DNA of 64,000 nucleotides from Martinezella rhizogenes (GTDB lineage Bacteria > Pseudomonadota > Alphaproteobacteria > Rhizobiales > Rhizobiaceae): NCBI RefSeq assembly GCF_027460065.1, contig NZ_JAPYZZ010000021.1, positions 1 through 64,000 on the forward strand. The letters run 5' to 3'. The position numbers and the translations under genes are program-made. The notes under the pieces were generated by a model, which was not told where the DNA came from, ran no database searches, and worked only from the letters and a program-made list of their open reading frames with translations. This document shows positions 26,169-34,407 of the stretch, piece by piece (position 1 is the first letter of the stretch; each line of letters starts with the position of its first letter).

Positions 26169-26813
26169 ATGGGGCGGCGGATCATGATTGTCGGAAACGG
26201 GGAACTGCCGCCGGGTGTGGCTGGTTTCATCGATCTTTCCGACATTGTCATCCGCTTTAATGATTGCCGGTCGCTGGGCGCCGGCGGCAGCCGCACGGAT
26301 GTGGTGGCTGTCTGTAATACCGGGCGGCCGGGCCAGGAGATGACGGGAGGCCGTGACTGGCGCGAGAGCGGCGGCGTGCGGCAGGCCACCGCCCTATGGT
26401 CGGTGCGCGATCCCGCGAAGTTTTCAGAAATGGAGCCGGGCATCCGCGCGCGCTGGCCGGAGCTGACCGATTTCTGCGCCGATTACACCGCCGGTTTTGC
26501 GGCAATCGCCGCGGACACCGGCAAGAGCCATATCGTCATTCCACGCGCTGTGCATGAAAGGCTCGATGTGGCGCTCGAAGCCTATGAGCCAGCGCCCTAC
26601 GTTTGCCCCAGCACCGGCCTTTTTGCCATTGCCCATGTTCTCGAGAGCGTGAGCGGCGATGGTGACGAGGTGGCGATAGCCGGTTTCGGCCATCAGGGCT
26701 GGAGCGGTCATCCTTTTGCCGCCGAACTACAACTGGTCGAAGCCCTCTCAAACGAGGGCCGGCTGACACGAATTTCTCCCATATCGATTTTCTCCGCGTC
26801 CCAAGGAGCCTGA
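26169..26813 (+). CDS. Urease-operon accessory protein with GT29 (sialyltransferase)-like motifs
   Basis: 214-aa protein. The N-terminus [30 protein letters not shown] resembles the sialylmotif L of GT29 (first part: [10 protein letters not shown]), and [14 protein letters not shown] near residue 148 resembles sialylmotif [12 protein letters not shown] follows. No signal peptide. Similar proteins are annotated in rhizobia as urease operon accessory protein (from memory). The start is 5 bases after the LprI-like gene and the end 4 bases before ureC, so it is co-translated with urease. Its activity is unknown; a glycosyltransferase fold is inferred from motifs only. Confidence 0.75.
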   Translation: MGRRIMIVGNGELPPGVAGFIDLSDIVIRFNDCRSLGAGGSRTDVVAVCNTGRPGQEMTGGRDWRESGGVRQATALWSVRDPAKFSEMEPGIRARWPELTDFCADYTAGFAAIAADTGKSHIVIPRAVHERLDVALEAYEPAPYVCPSTGLFAIAHVLESVSGDGDEVAIAGFGHQGWSGHPFAAELQLVEALSNEGRLTRISPISIFSASQGA

Positions 26814-26817
26814 GCCC

Positions 26818-28527
26818 ATGCCTTACAAGATTTCCCGCGCCGCCTATGCCGGCATGTTCGGCCCGACCGTTGGCGACAAGGTGCGTCTTGCCGATACCGA
26901 ACTCTTCATCGAGATCGAGAAGGACCACACGACCTATGGCGAGGAAGTGAAATTCGGCGGTGGCAAGGTCATTCGCGACGGCATGGGCCAGAGCCAGGCG
27001 ACACGGGCCGAAGGGGCTGTCGATACCGTCATCACCAATGCGGTCATCGTCGACCATAGCGGCATCTACAAGGCGGATGTTGGCCTGAAGAACGGCCGCA
27101 TCCATGCTATCGGCAAGGCGGGCAACCCGGATACGCAGCCGGGTGTGACGATCATCGTCGGCCCTTCGACGGAGGCAATCGCCGGCGAAGGCAAGATCCT
27201 CACTGCCGGCGGCATGGATGCGCATATCCATTACATCTGCCCGCAGCAGATCGAGGAAGCGCTGATGAGCGGCGTGACCTGCATGCTGGGCGGCGGTTCC
27301 GGCCCCGCCCATGGTACGCTCGCCACCACCTGCACCGGCGCATGGCATATCGAGCGCATGATCGAAAGTTTCGATGCCTTCCCGATGAATCTGGCGCTGG
27401 CCGGCAAGGGCAATGCCTCGCTGCCGGCACCGCTGGAGGAAATGATCCTTGCCGGCGCTTCATCGCTGAAGCTGCATGAGGACTGGGGCACGACGCCTGC
27501 CGCCATCGACAATTGCCTGACGGTGGCCGATGAATATGACGTGCAGGTGATGATCCACACCGATACGCTGAATGAAAGCGGTTTCGTGGAAGACACCGTC
27601 GCCGCCATCAGGGGCCGCACCATCCATGCCTTCCACACCGAAGGAGCGGGCGGCGGGCACGCGCCTGATATCATCAAGGTCTGCGGCAACCCGAACGTCA
27701 TTCCCTCTTCCACCAACCCGACGAGGCCCTATACCGTTAATACGCTCGCCGAACATTTGGATATGCTGATGGTGTGCCATCACCTGTCGCCGTCCATCCC
27801 GGAAGACATCGCGTTTGCCGAAAGCCGCATCCGCAAGGAAACCATTGCGGCGGAAGATATCCTCCACGATATCGGCGCGTTTTCGATCATTTCCTCCGAC
27901 AGTCAGGCCATGGGCCGTGTCGGCGAAGTGGCGATCCGCACCTGGCAGACCGCCGACAAGATGAAACGCCAGCGCGGCCGCCTGAAGGAAGAGACCGGCG
28001 AAAACGACAATTTCCGGGTGCGCCGTTATATCGCCAAATATACCATCAACCCGGCCATCGCCCAGGGCGTCAGCCACGAGATCGGCTCCATCGAAGTCGG
28101 CAAGCGTGCCGATCTTGTCTTGTGGAACCCGGCCTTTTTCGGCGTGAAGCCGGAAATGGTGCTGCTCGGCGGTTCGATTGCGGCAGCGCCGATGGGCGAC
28201 CCGAATGCCTCCATTCCCACACCGCAGCCGATGCATTATCGGCCGATGTTTGCCGCTTACGGCAAGCTGCGCACCAATTCCTCGGTCACCTTCGTGTCAC
28301 AGGCGTCGCTGGATGGTGGCCTTGCCCAGCGCCTCGGCGTTGCCAAGAAGCTGCTGCCGGTGAAGAATGTGCGCGGCGGCATTTCCAAGGCCTCGATGAT
28401 CCACAATTCGCTCACCCCGCATATCGAGGTCGATCCCGAGACTTACGAGGTGCGGGCGGATGGCGAATTGCTGACCTGCGAACCGGCGACCGTGCTGCCG
28501 ATGGCGCAGCGTTATTTCCTGTTTTGA
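26818..28527 (+). CDS. ureC: Urease subunit alpha UreC
   Basis: 569-aa catalytic subunit. It carries H136 and H138 of [10 protein letters not shown], the lysine to be carbamylated (K218 in [10 protein letters not shown]) bridging the two nickel ions, the [13 protein letters not shown] motif near 272, the flap VCHHL near 320 and the metal-binding Asp of [12 protein letters not shown] near 361. All active-site residues are present and the length is normal. It ends the ureDAB...C block; two genes on the opposite strand follow. Confidence 0.98.
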   Translation: MPYKISRAAYAGMFGPTVGDKVRLADTELFIEIEKDHTTYGEEVKFGGGKVIRDGMGQSQATRAEGAVDTVITNAVIVDHSGIYKADVGLKNGRIHAIGKAGNPDTQPGVTIIVGPSTEAIAGEGKILTAGGMDAHIHYICPQQIEEALMSGVTCMLGGGSGPAHGTLATTCTGAWHIERMIESFDAFPMNLALAGKGNASLPAPLEEMILAGASSLKLHEDWGTTPAAIDNCLTVADEYDVQVMIHTDTLNESGFVEDTVAAIRGRTIHAFHTEGAGGGHAPDIIKVCGNPNVIPSSTNPTRPYTVNTLAEHLDMLMVCHHLSPSIPEDIAFAESRIRKETIAAEDILHDIGAFSIISSDSQAMGRVGEVAIRTWQTADKMKRQRGRLKEETGENDNFRVRRYIAKYTINPAIAQGVSHEIGSIEVGKRADLVLWNPAFFGVKPEMVLLGGSIAAAPMGDPNASIPTPQPMHYRPMFAAYGKLRTNSSVTFVSQASLDGGLAQRLGVAKKLLPVKNVRGGISKASMIHNSLTPHIEVDPETYEVRADGELLTCEPATVLPMAQRYFLF

Positions 28528-28545
28528 GGAACGGTTGCTCCGCGC

Positions 28546-28872
28546 TCAGATGCAAATGAGCGCGGCCAGCAGGCTCGCGATGCCGGTCATGAAAAGCCCC
28601 ATCGCCGCCAGCGCCGGGATTTTGATCCTCGGTTGATCGATGATGGCGTCCGTCTCGCTGGCCAGCAAGGTTATGGTCTGCAGAAACAGGTAAAGACAGA
28701 ACAGCAACGAGGCACTGAAAAAGAGGGTAGCCGGGTATACCAGCCAATCGGAGAGGTCCGGCGTCCTGTTCTTGAATGTGGCCAACAATAGGATCAGCGA
28801 AAGCCCGGCGCTGGCGATGATGCGGAAAACCGCCAGCATTTCCTTGGTCGATTCCTTGTTGCCATCCTTCAT
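28546..28872 (-). CDS. Hypothetical membrane protein
   Basis: 108-aa protein with three hydrophobic segments (about residues 15-33, 43-65 and 83-105) and a charged N-terminus. No family recognised. The start at 28872 overlaps the stop of the upstream gene by 4 bases (ATGA), so the two are coupled; an ATG at 28890 is possible. It is on the opposite strand to urease and converges with ureC, separated by 18 bases. Confidence 0.65.
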   Translation of the reverse strand: MKDGNKESTKEMLAVFRIIASAGLSLILLLATFKNRTPDLSDWLVYPATLFFSASLLFCLYLFLQTITLLASETDAIIDQPRIKIPALAAMGLFMTGIASLLAALICI

Positions 28873-29372
28873 TTCGACCGCTTGCGCCACCAGGACAGCC
28901 CCAGGATATCTTTCATCAGGTAGGGCGGCTCCGTATGGCTGTTACGCTTGTCCTGAAATTTTTTCGATGAAGGCAGCCTTTCCTTTTCGGCCAGCCGCTT
29001 TCCATAGGTTTCCTGCCAGCAGGTGATGAATTCATCCGCGTGTTTGTAACCAAGTTCACAGGGCACTTTCCGGCTGAGCGCCGAGGGGCTGAGCGTTTCC
29101 ACATCGATGACACGATGGGCGAAGGCGCCGACGGCATTGGCCTGCAGGGTCACGGCCTCATCAATGTACCAGGATCGCCATTCGGCAAAACTTTTGCCAT
29201 CAACCTTCTCCGCGACCTTCCGCAGCAATTCGGTATCCAGTCTTTCGCAGACATCGGTTATCAACCCGGCGACGAAGCCACGCAGGTTGGAGCATTGCGG
29301 GCCGTCGCTATAATCGAAATAGGCCCTGAGGGTACTGTCGAGATGATTGAGGACGCGGTCTTTCAAAATCAA
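28869..29372 (-). CDS. Hypothetical protein coupled to the small membrane protein
   Basis: 167-aa soluble protein, no signal or membrane segment, with YFDYSDGPQCSNLRGFVAGLI near residue 18 and a Lys/Arg-rich C-terminus (SWWRKRSK). No family recognised. Together with the downstream membrane protein it forms a two-gene unit inserted antisense in the urease locus. The DNA upstream (29380-29450) is AT-rich compared with its surroundings, which may mark a promoter or transferred DNA. Confidence 0.6.
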   Translation of the reverse strand: MILKDRVLNHLDSTLRAYFDYSDGPQCSNLRGFVAGLITDVCERLDTELLRKVAEKVDGKSFAEWRSWYIDEAVTLQANAVGAFAHRVIDVETLSPSALSRKVPCELGYKHADEFITCWQETYGKRLAEKERLPSSKKFQDKRNSHTEPPYLMKDILGLSWWRKRSK

Positions 29373-29594
29373 TTTCTATATCTCCCTTTGGGTGCGGAAT
29401 ATTACTTAAAAGTGTATTTGTGTAAACTATACTTTATAGTTGTGTCAGGTGGTAAAACCGCCTGTTCGAATCTCTTTTGAGGCCGGATTTTTATGCTGCA
29501 CCGCAGCGCATCTTGCGTTATGGAAACGGCAAAAGAATTCCGCGTGGATCGATCCCAAGCGATCCACGTAAAACGCCAGAACAGGAGACAAGAC

Positions 29595-30131
29595 ATGCTC
29601 GGCAAAAAAGTGCCTGCCGTAACTTTCCGCACGCGCGTTCGTGATGAAGCCGTTGGCGGCCCGAACCCTTTCCGTTGGCAGGACATGACCTCCGACGATT
29701 ATTTCAAGGGCAAAAAGGTCGTGCTGTTTTCGCTGCCGGGCGCTTTCACACCGACCTGCTCGACCTATCAGCTGCCCGACTTCGAAAAGCTGGCGGGTGA
29801 ATTCCGCGCGCTCGGTGTCGATGAAATCTATTGCCTTTCGGTCAACGATGCCTTTGTCATGAATGCCTGGGCCAAGGGCCAGAACCTCGAAAACGTCAAG
29901 GTCATTCCTGACGGTTCCGGTGAGTTCACCCGCAAGATGGGCATGCTGGTCGCCAAGGACAATCTCGGCTTTGGCATGCGCTCCTGGCGTTACGCCGCCG
30001 TCATCAATGACGGTCTGGTGGAGCAGTGGTTCGAGGAAGAGGGTTATTCCGACAATTGCGAATCCGACCCCTACGGCGTTTCCTCGCCGCAGAACATTCT
30101 CGAAAACCTGAAAAGCCGCGCTGCGGCCTGA
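29595..30131 (+). CDS. Peroxiredoxin (Prx5-like)
   Basis: 178-aa thiol peroxidase that reduces hydrogen and organic peroxides. The peroxidatic Cys lies in GAFTPTCSTYQLPDF near residue 55, the Prx5/hybrid-Prx signature, and LSVNDAFVMNAWAK near 85 is also typical. A second Cys in DNCESDPYG near 155 may resolve the sulfenate. AGGAGA lies 7 bases before ATG 29595; an upstream ATG at 29493 is less likely. A terminator follows, so it appears to be its own unit. Confidence 0.92.
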   Translation: MLGKKVPAVTFRTRVRDEAVGGPNPFRWQDMTSDDYFKGKKVVLFSLPGAFTPTCSTYQLPDFEKLAGEFRALGVDEIYCLSVNDAFVMNAWAKGQNLENVKVIPDGSGEFTRKMGMLVAKDNLGFGMRSWRYAAVINDGLVEQWFEEEGYSDNCESDPYGVSSPQNILENLKSRAAA

Positions 30132-30155
30132 TTTCGGTTTCATGATTTTCTGAAG

Positions 30156-30187
30156 GCCCGGCAGCGATGTCGGGCTTTTCTTTTTTC
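30156..30187 (+). terminator. Rho-independent terminator of the peroxiredoxin gene
   Basis: Stem GCCCGGCA / TGTCGGGC with loop GCGA (one G-T pair) followed by TTTTCTTTTTT. Nearly the same hairpin terminates the liv cluster. Confidence 0.88.
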
Positions 30188-30317
30188 TGAGGTGCTGCTT
30201 TCTCGCGCGACGGCCTCTCCAAGCTCCGTCTCAACCTTCTGAAATCGCAGCTTGAAATCACCCCGCCTATCCGTCAAAAATCACCTTCTCAAGACTGTTT
30301 CTGAAACGGATCATCCC

Positions 30318-30803
30318 ATGCTGCGCGTCACCTCCTATCACCCGGCCGGAACCCCCGGCGACGAGCCCTCCGGTTACGTCACGCTGGCGCATGACCAGCG
30401 GCATCTGCGCCGCAAGCTGCTGCATTTGCAAAATGACGAGATGGTGATGCTGGACCTGAAAGAAGCCGTGCTTTTTGCCCATGGCGACCTGCTGGTGGTG
30501 GAGAACGGCGATCTGATCGAGGTTCGCGCGGCGGATGAAAAGCTGTTCGAAATCAAGGCCAAGGATCGGCTTCACCTGATCGAGCTTGCCTGGCATCTGG
30601 GCAATCGGCATCTTTCGGCGCAGATCGAGGAAGAGCGTATTCTCATCCTGCGCGACCACGTCATTCGCGCCATGCTGGAAGGTCTCGGCGCCACCGTGCG
30701 GGATGTGGAAGAACCTTTCCAGCCGGCACGGGGCGCCTATCACGCCCATGGTGGCCATTCCCATGGCCATGATCACGGCCACCACCATCATGACCACGGC
30801 TGA
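30318..30803 (+). CDS. ureE: Urease accessory protein UreE (nickel metallochaperone)
   Basis: 161-aa nickel carrier for urease assembly. The N-terminal domain has [20 protein letters not shown], and the peptide-binding C-domain has [12 protein letters not shown] near residue 90 and [14 protein letters not shown] near 113. The last 25 residues contain more than ten His alternating with Gly and Asp, a nickel-binding tail. ATG 30318 gives the usual start; the open frame upstream is not conserved. ureF follows after 3 bases. Confidence 0.95.
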   Translation: MLRVTSYHPAGTPGDEPSGYVTLAHDQRHLRRKLLHLQNDEMVMLDLKEAVLFAHGDLLVVENGDLIEVRAADEKLFEIKAKDRLHLIELAWHLGNRHLSAQIEEERILILRDHVIRAMLEGLGATVRDVEEPFQPARGAYHAHGGHSHGHDHGHHHHDHG

Positions 30804-30806
30804 GGC

Positions 30807-31478
30807 GTGAGCGAGGAAAGCGGCGTCGCCGCGCTGCTGCGGCTGATGGCCTGGCTGTCGCCGGCCTTCCCGGTCGGCGGTTTTTCCTATTCCGGCGGGT
30901 TGGAAAAGGCGGTGGAGGACGGGCGCGTGCGCGATGCCGCCGGCTTGGGCGGCTGGGTGGAAACGCTGCTGCGCCACGGCAGCCTGTGGAACGATGCGGT
31001 GTTTCTGGCGCATGCCTGGCGAAGCTCGCAGGATGCCGTTGCGCTCGGCGAAGCGGCTGATCTCGGCCGCGCGCTGGCCGGTTCGGCGGAACGTTATCGC
31101 GAGACCGTGCTTCTGGGAGATGCCTTCGTTTCCGCTGCCGGCGCATGGCCGCATGCGGTTCTCGAGCTATTGCCGAAGGAGGCTCCCTATCCCGTCGCCA
31201 TAGGCGCTGTGGCTGCCGGACATGGAGTGCCGCTGCGCGAGACGCTTGCGGCCTTTCTGCATGCTGGCGCTTCGCAGATCGTTTCGGCGGGTATCCGTCT
31301 TGGTGTCGCGGGACAAAAGGATGGTGTTGCCATTCTGGCCGCAAGCGAGGCGGTGATTGCGGAGGTCGCGGCACGGGCGGCATTATCCACGCTTGATGAC
31401 CTCGGCAGCGCCACTGTTATCGCTGACACGGCGGCGATGCGTCATGAAACACAGGGCACGCGGCTTTTCCGCTCCTGA
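30807..31478 (+). CDS. ureF: Urease accessory protein UreF
   Basis: All-helical 223-aa protein of the UreDFG activation complex. It shows [24 protein letters not shown] (shown here in part: [18 protein letters not shown]), near residue 15, the UreF hallmark, and [20 protein letters not shown] near 135. GTG start at 30807, 3 bases after the ureE stop, preceded by GAGG. UreG follows after about 250 bases of repeat-bearing DNA. Confidence 0.94.
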   Translation: MSEESGVAALLRLMAWLSPAFPVGGFSYSGGLEKAVEDGRVRDAAGLGGWVETLLRHGSLWNDAVFLAHAWRSSQDAVALGEAADLGRALAGSAERYRETVLLGDAFVSAAGAWPHAVLELLPKEAPYPVAIGAVAAGHGVPLRETLAAFLHAGASQIVSAGIRLGVAGQKDGVAILAASEAVIAEVAARAALSTLDDLGSATVIADTAAMRHETQGTRLFRS

Positions 31479-31511
31479 GGGAGGCCTGATAATAATTGGT
31501 GGAGCGAGCGG

Positions 31512-31654
31512 GTGCCGCGTGTCTCTTCTCCCCGCCGGGGAGAAGGTCGCGGCAGCGGGATGAGGGGGCGAGGGCAGAGATAGATCGAGAGCTAGCCCCC
31601 TCATCCGACCCTTCGGGCCACCTTCTCCCCGGCAGGGAGAAGAAACTGGCGGCA
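31512..31654. repeat. Family A intergenic inverted-repeat element, copy 3
   Basis: Starts GTGCCGCGTGTCTCTTCTCC and ends GGAGAAGAAACTGGCGGCAC, inverted in orientation relative to the copies at 7813 and 15136. It lies between ureF and ureG, so the ureEFG transcript would contain it. Confidence 0.85.
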
Positions 31655-31733
31655 CGGTTCTTGCTTGCTCTTGAAGCGTTGGTCCAAGGCTTTACGGTAG
31701 GAAATACCAAAGCATAGTGAAGGGAACAGAGTG

Positions 31734-32345
<612 letters not shown>

Positions 32346-32348
32346 GCC

Positions 32349-33173
32349 ATGAATGCAGTGCTGCGTTTCGGCCCCTATGCCGTGTCCCGGTTCGTTGATG
32401 GTGTCTACAAGGCGCCGGTCGGCCATCTCATCCACCGGCAGGGCGCGGATGCGCTGGCTGTCGTTCTCGCCGGCCTCGAGGGCGAGACGGTGGATGTGGA
32501 TGTCAATTGTTTTGCGCTGTCCGGGCCCGATGGTGTGTGGCTGATCGATGCCGGTTGCGGCACGGCCTGGGGCGCCGCCTATGGCCATGCCCGCCCGGCG
32601 ATGATAGCCGCCGGAATTCAGCCTGATGATGTCAGCCGTGTCATCCTCACCCATATTCACGGCGACCACGCGCTGGGTCTCATCGATGGCGACCGGCCTT
32701 ATTTTCCCAATGCGGAGATATGGGTGCCCGAGGCCGATCTAGCCTTCTTCTCCAGCGCGGAGGCGCGAAAGACATTGCCGCCCGCCCGGCAGGGCGGTTT
32801 CGATCTTGCGGCGCGGCTGCTCGATATCTGCGGCGCCGTGTTGCGGCCGATCCCCATGGGAACGGTTGCCGAGGATATCGAGGCGATCGCCATGCCCGGC
32901 CATACGCCGGGGCATGCCGGTTATCTCATCGGCAATGGCGATGACCGACTGTTATTGTGGGGTGATGTGCTGCATGTGAGCGCGCTGCAAGCGGACGATC
33001 CCGAAATAGCTTTCGTTTACGATATCGATTCCGAACTTGCTTATGCGACCCGCCGTGCGGCACTAGCCGAGGCGGCCGATCATGACTGGCTGGTTTCCGG
33101 CGGCCATCTTGGCGGATTTTTCCACATCGAGCGGCAGGGCGATAGCTTCCATTTCGTGCCGCAGCCGGGCTGA
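32349..33173 (+). CDS. MBL-fold metallo-hydrolase
   Basis: 274-aa metallo-beta-lactamase-fold hydrolase. The metal ligands are in LTHIHGDHALG (HxHxDH, near residue 103), GHTPGHAGYLI near 187 and LWGDVLH near 204; a C-terminal GGHLGG supplies the last His. The substrate is unknown; the arrangement resembles quorum-lactonase-like and other general MBL hydrolases. It begins 3 bases after ureG and is the last gene of that run. Confidence 0.85.
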   Translation: MNAVLRFGPYAVSRFVDGVYKAPVGHLIHRQGADALAVVLAGLEGETVDVDVNCFALSGPDGVWLIDAGCGTAWGAAYGHARPAMIAAGIQPDDVSRVILTHIHGDHALGLIDGDRPYFPNAEIWVPEADLAFFSSAEARKTLPPARQGGFDLAARLLDICGAVLRPIPMGTVAEDIEAIAMPGHTPGHAGYLIGNGDDRLLLWGDVLHVSALQADDPEIAFVYDIDSELAYATRRAALAEAADHDWLVSGGHLGGFFHIERQGDSFHFVPQPG

Positions 33174-33195
33174 TTTTCCGTTTTCGGGCATGCAG

Positions 33196-33227
33196 AAGGG
33201 CGGGCTGCCGGCTGGCATCCCGCCCTT
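33196..33227. terminator. Inverted repeat between two convergent genes
   Basis: Stem AAGGGCGGG / CCCGCCCTT with an inner small stem TGCC/GGCA, lying between the ends of the metallo-hydrolase and Crp/Fnr genes. There is no T-run on either strand, so it is a probable but not certain bidirectional terminator. Confidence 0.55.
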
Positions 33228-33245
33228 CGTCCTCTCCCGGTGTTT

Positions 33246-34028
33246 TCAGATCTGTTTTAAGGCCGCGACGTCATTGACCTGGACGATGCGGCCGCGCACC
33301 GTGACGCCTGACTTTTTCAGTGCCGAGAAGGCGCGTGACAGCGCTTCCGGCGCGAGGCCGAGCTTGCCGGCAAGCAGGCTTTTCTGGAACGGCAGCCGTA
33401 GCGAGAAGGATGTCGCATCCCGCGGGCCCTGGTTGATGAGGTAGTGGGCGACGCGTTGTGGTGCTGTCTGCAGCCGATCATTGGCGATGCAATCCATGGT
33501 CGCCAGCAGGCTGTTGGAAAGGCAGCGCATGACGGCCTTGGCGATTGCCGGTTCCTGATCGATCAGGTTGCGGATTCTTGCCAGCTCGAAACGCGCCACG
33601 GTGCAGCTTTCCGCCGCCTGTGCGCTGTAACGATAGGTGTCGCTTCCGAAGATCAGGCATTCGTTGAAGGTATCGCCGGGGCCGCTGACGCGCACATCCG
33701 CCTCGCGCCCGTGCCGGTCCAGCCGGTAAAGGCGGACATAACCCGACAGCACGCAATAAAAATGCTGCGCCGCTTCGCCTTCCTTGAAGAGGACGTGACG
33801 GGCGTTGACGTTGGTGATAGTCGCCGCCTCCATCAGCTTCAGCGCTGCCGCGTCGTCGGCAACCCCGATCAGGGGTGCGCGCAGCAGAATGTTCCTGTCC
33901 CTGTTGCTCAGCTTCACGGTCTTGTTCACGTCCATCCGGCTCCCGCTCAAACCTTTTGCCGGGCTGTCCGAAGCGATACGAAACCGGGGAAGTTCCTTCT
34001 CCCTCACGCCTATCTGCAAAGAACTCAT
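33246..34028 (-). CDS. Crp/Fnr-family transcription regulator
   Basis: 260 aa from ATG 34028, or 229 aa from MDVNKTV at 33935. It has a cyclic-nucleotide-binding-like beta-barrel (NARHVLFKEGEAAQHFYCVLSGYVRLYR, in part VLFKEGEAAQHFYCVLSGYV) and a C-terminal winged helix with LAGKLGLAPEALSRAFSALKKSGV, the Fnr/Dnr-like recognition helix. No N-terminal Cys cluster, so it is not an oxygen-sensing Fe-S Fnr; it may respond to nitric oxide or another signal. A perfect Fnr-type box lies 65 bases upstream of the long start. Confidence 0.88.
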   Translation of the reverse strand: MSSLQIGVREKELPRFRIASDSPAKGLSGSRMDVNKTVKLSNRDRNILLRAPLIGVADDAAALKLMEAATITNVNARHVLFKEGEAAQHFYCVLSGYVRLYRLDRHGREADVRVSGPGDTFNECLIFGSDTYRYSAQAAESCTVARFELARIRNLIDQEPAIAKAVMRCLSNSLLATMDCIANDRLQTAPQRVAHYLINQGPRDATSFSLRLPFQKSLLAGKLGLAPEALSRAFSALKKSGVTVRGRIVQVNDVAALKQI

Positions 34029-34092
34029 CGCATTTTTCCTCGACCGGCAATTCCCGATGCGAGGGAGACTAGCAGTTCACCTGAAAAGCGAA

Positions 34093-34106
34093 TTGATTTC
34101 GATCAA
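34093..34106. promoter_or_regulatory. Fnr/FixK-type box
   Basis: TTGAT-TTCG-ATCAA is a perfect match to the Fnr-family consensus TTGAT-N4-ATCAA. It is 65-78 bases upstream of the Crp/Fnr gene on the minus strand, consistent with control by itself or another Fnr-family protein. Confidence 0.75.
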
Positions 34107-34185
34107 ACAGGATTGCGGTCGTCATAGGGGCGGAAATGGTTCGTCCATTCGTGCTTATAAGCACAGGGGGAAATATGGAGCGGGC

Positions 34186-34329
34186 GAGTGCGACATATTT
34201 CTTCTCCCCGAGGGGGAGAAGTCCGCGGCAGCGGGATGAGGGGGCGAGGGGCGGGATATACGGAGAGGTTGCCCCCTCATCCGACCCTTCGGGCCACCTT
34301 CTCCCCCTCGGGGAGAAGAAACAAGCGGC
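34186..34329. repeat. Family A intergenic inverted-repeat element, copy 4
   Basis: Contains TTCTCCCCGAGGGGGAGAAG near its left end and CTCCCCCTCGGGGAGAAG at its right end, in the same orientation as the copy at 31512. It lies between the Crp/Fnr gene and the RND pump terminator. Confidence 0.85.
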
Positions 34330-34362
34330 GACGTTTTGCCCTCACGTATCAGTTAAAGCGAA

Positions 34363-34385
34363 ACGCCGGGCAGATGGCCCGGCGT
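34363..34385 (-). terminator. Terminator of the RND efflux operon
   Basis: On the minus strand, stem ACGCCGGGC / GCCCGGCGT with a 5-base loop is followed by TTCGCTTTAACT. It is 22 bases beyond the stop of the pump gene. Confidence 0.75.
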
Positions 34386-34407
34386 CTCAATCGTTATTCT
34401 GCAAACT

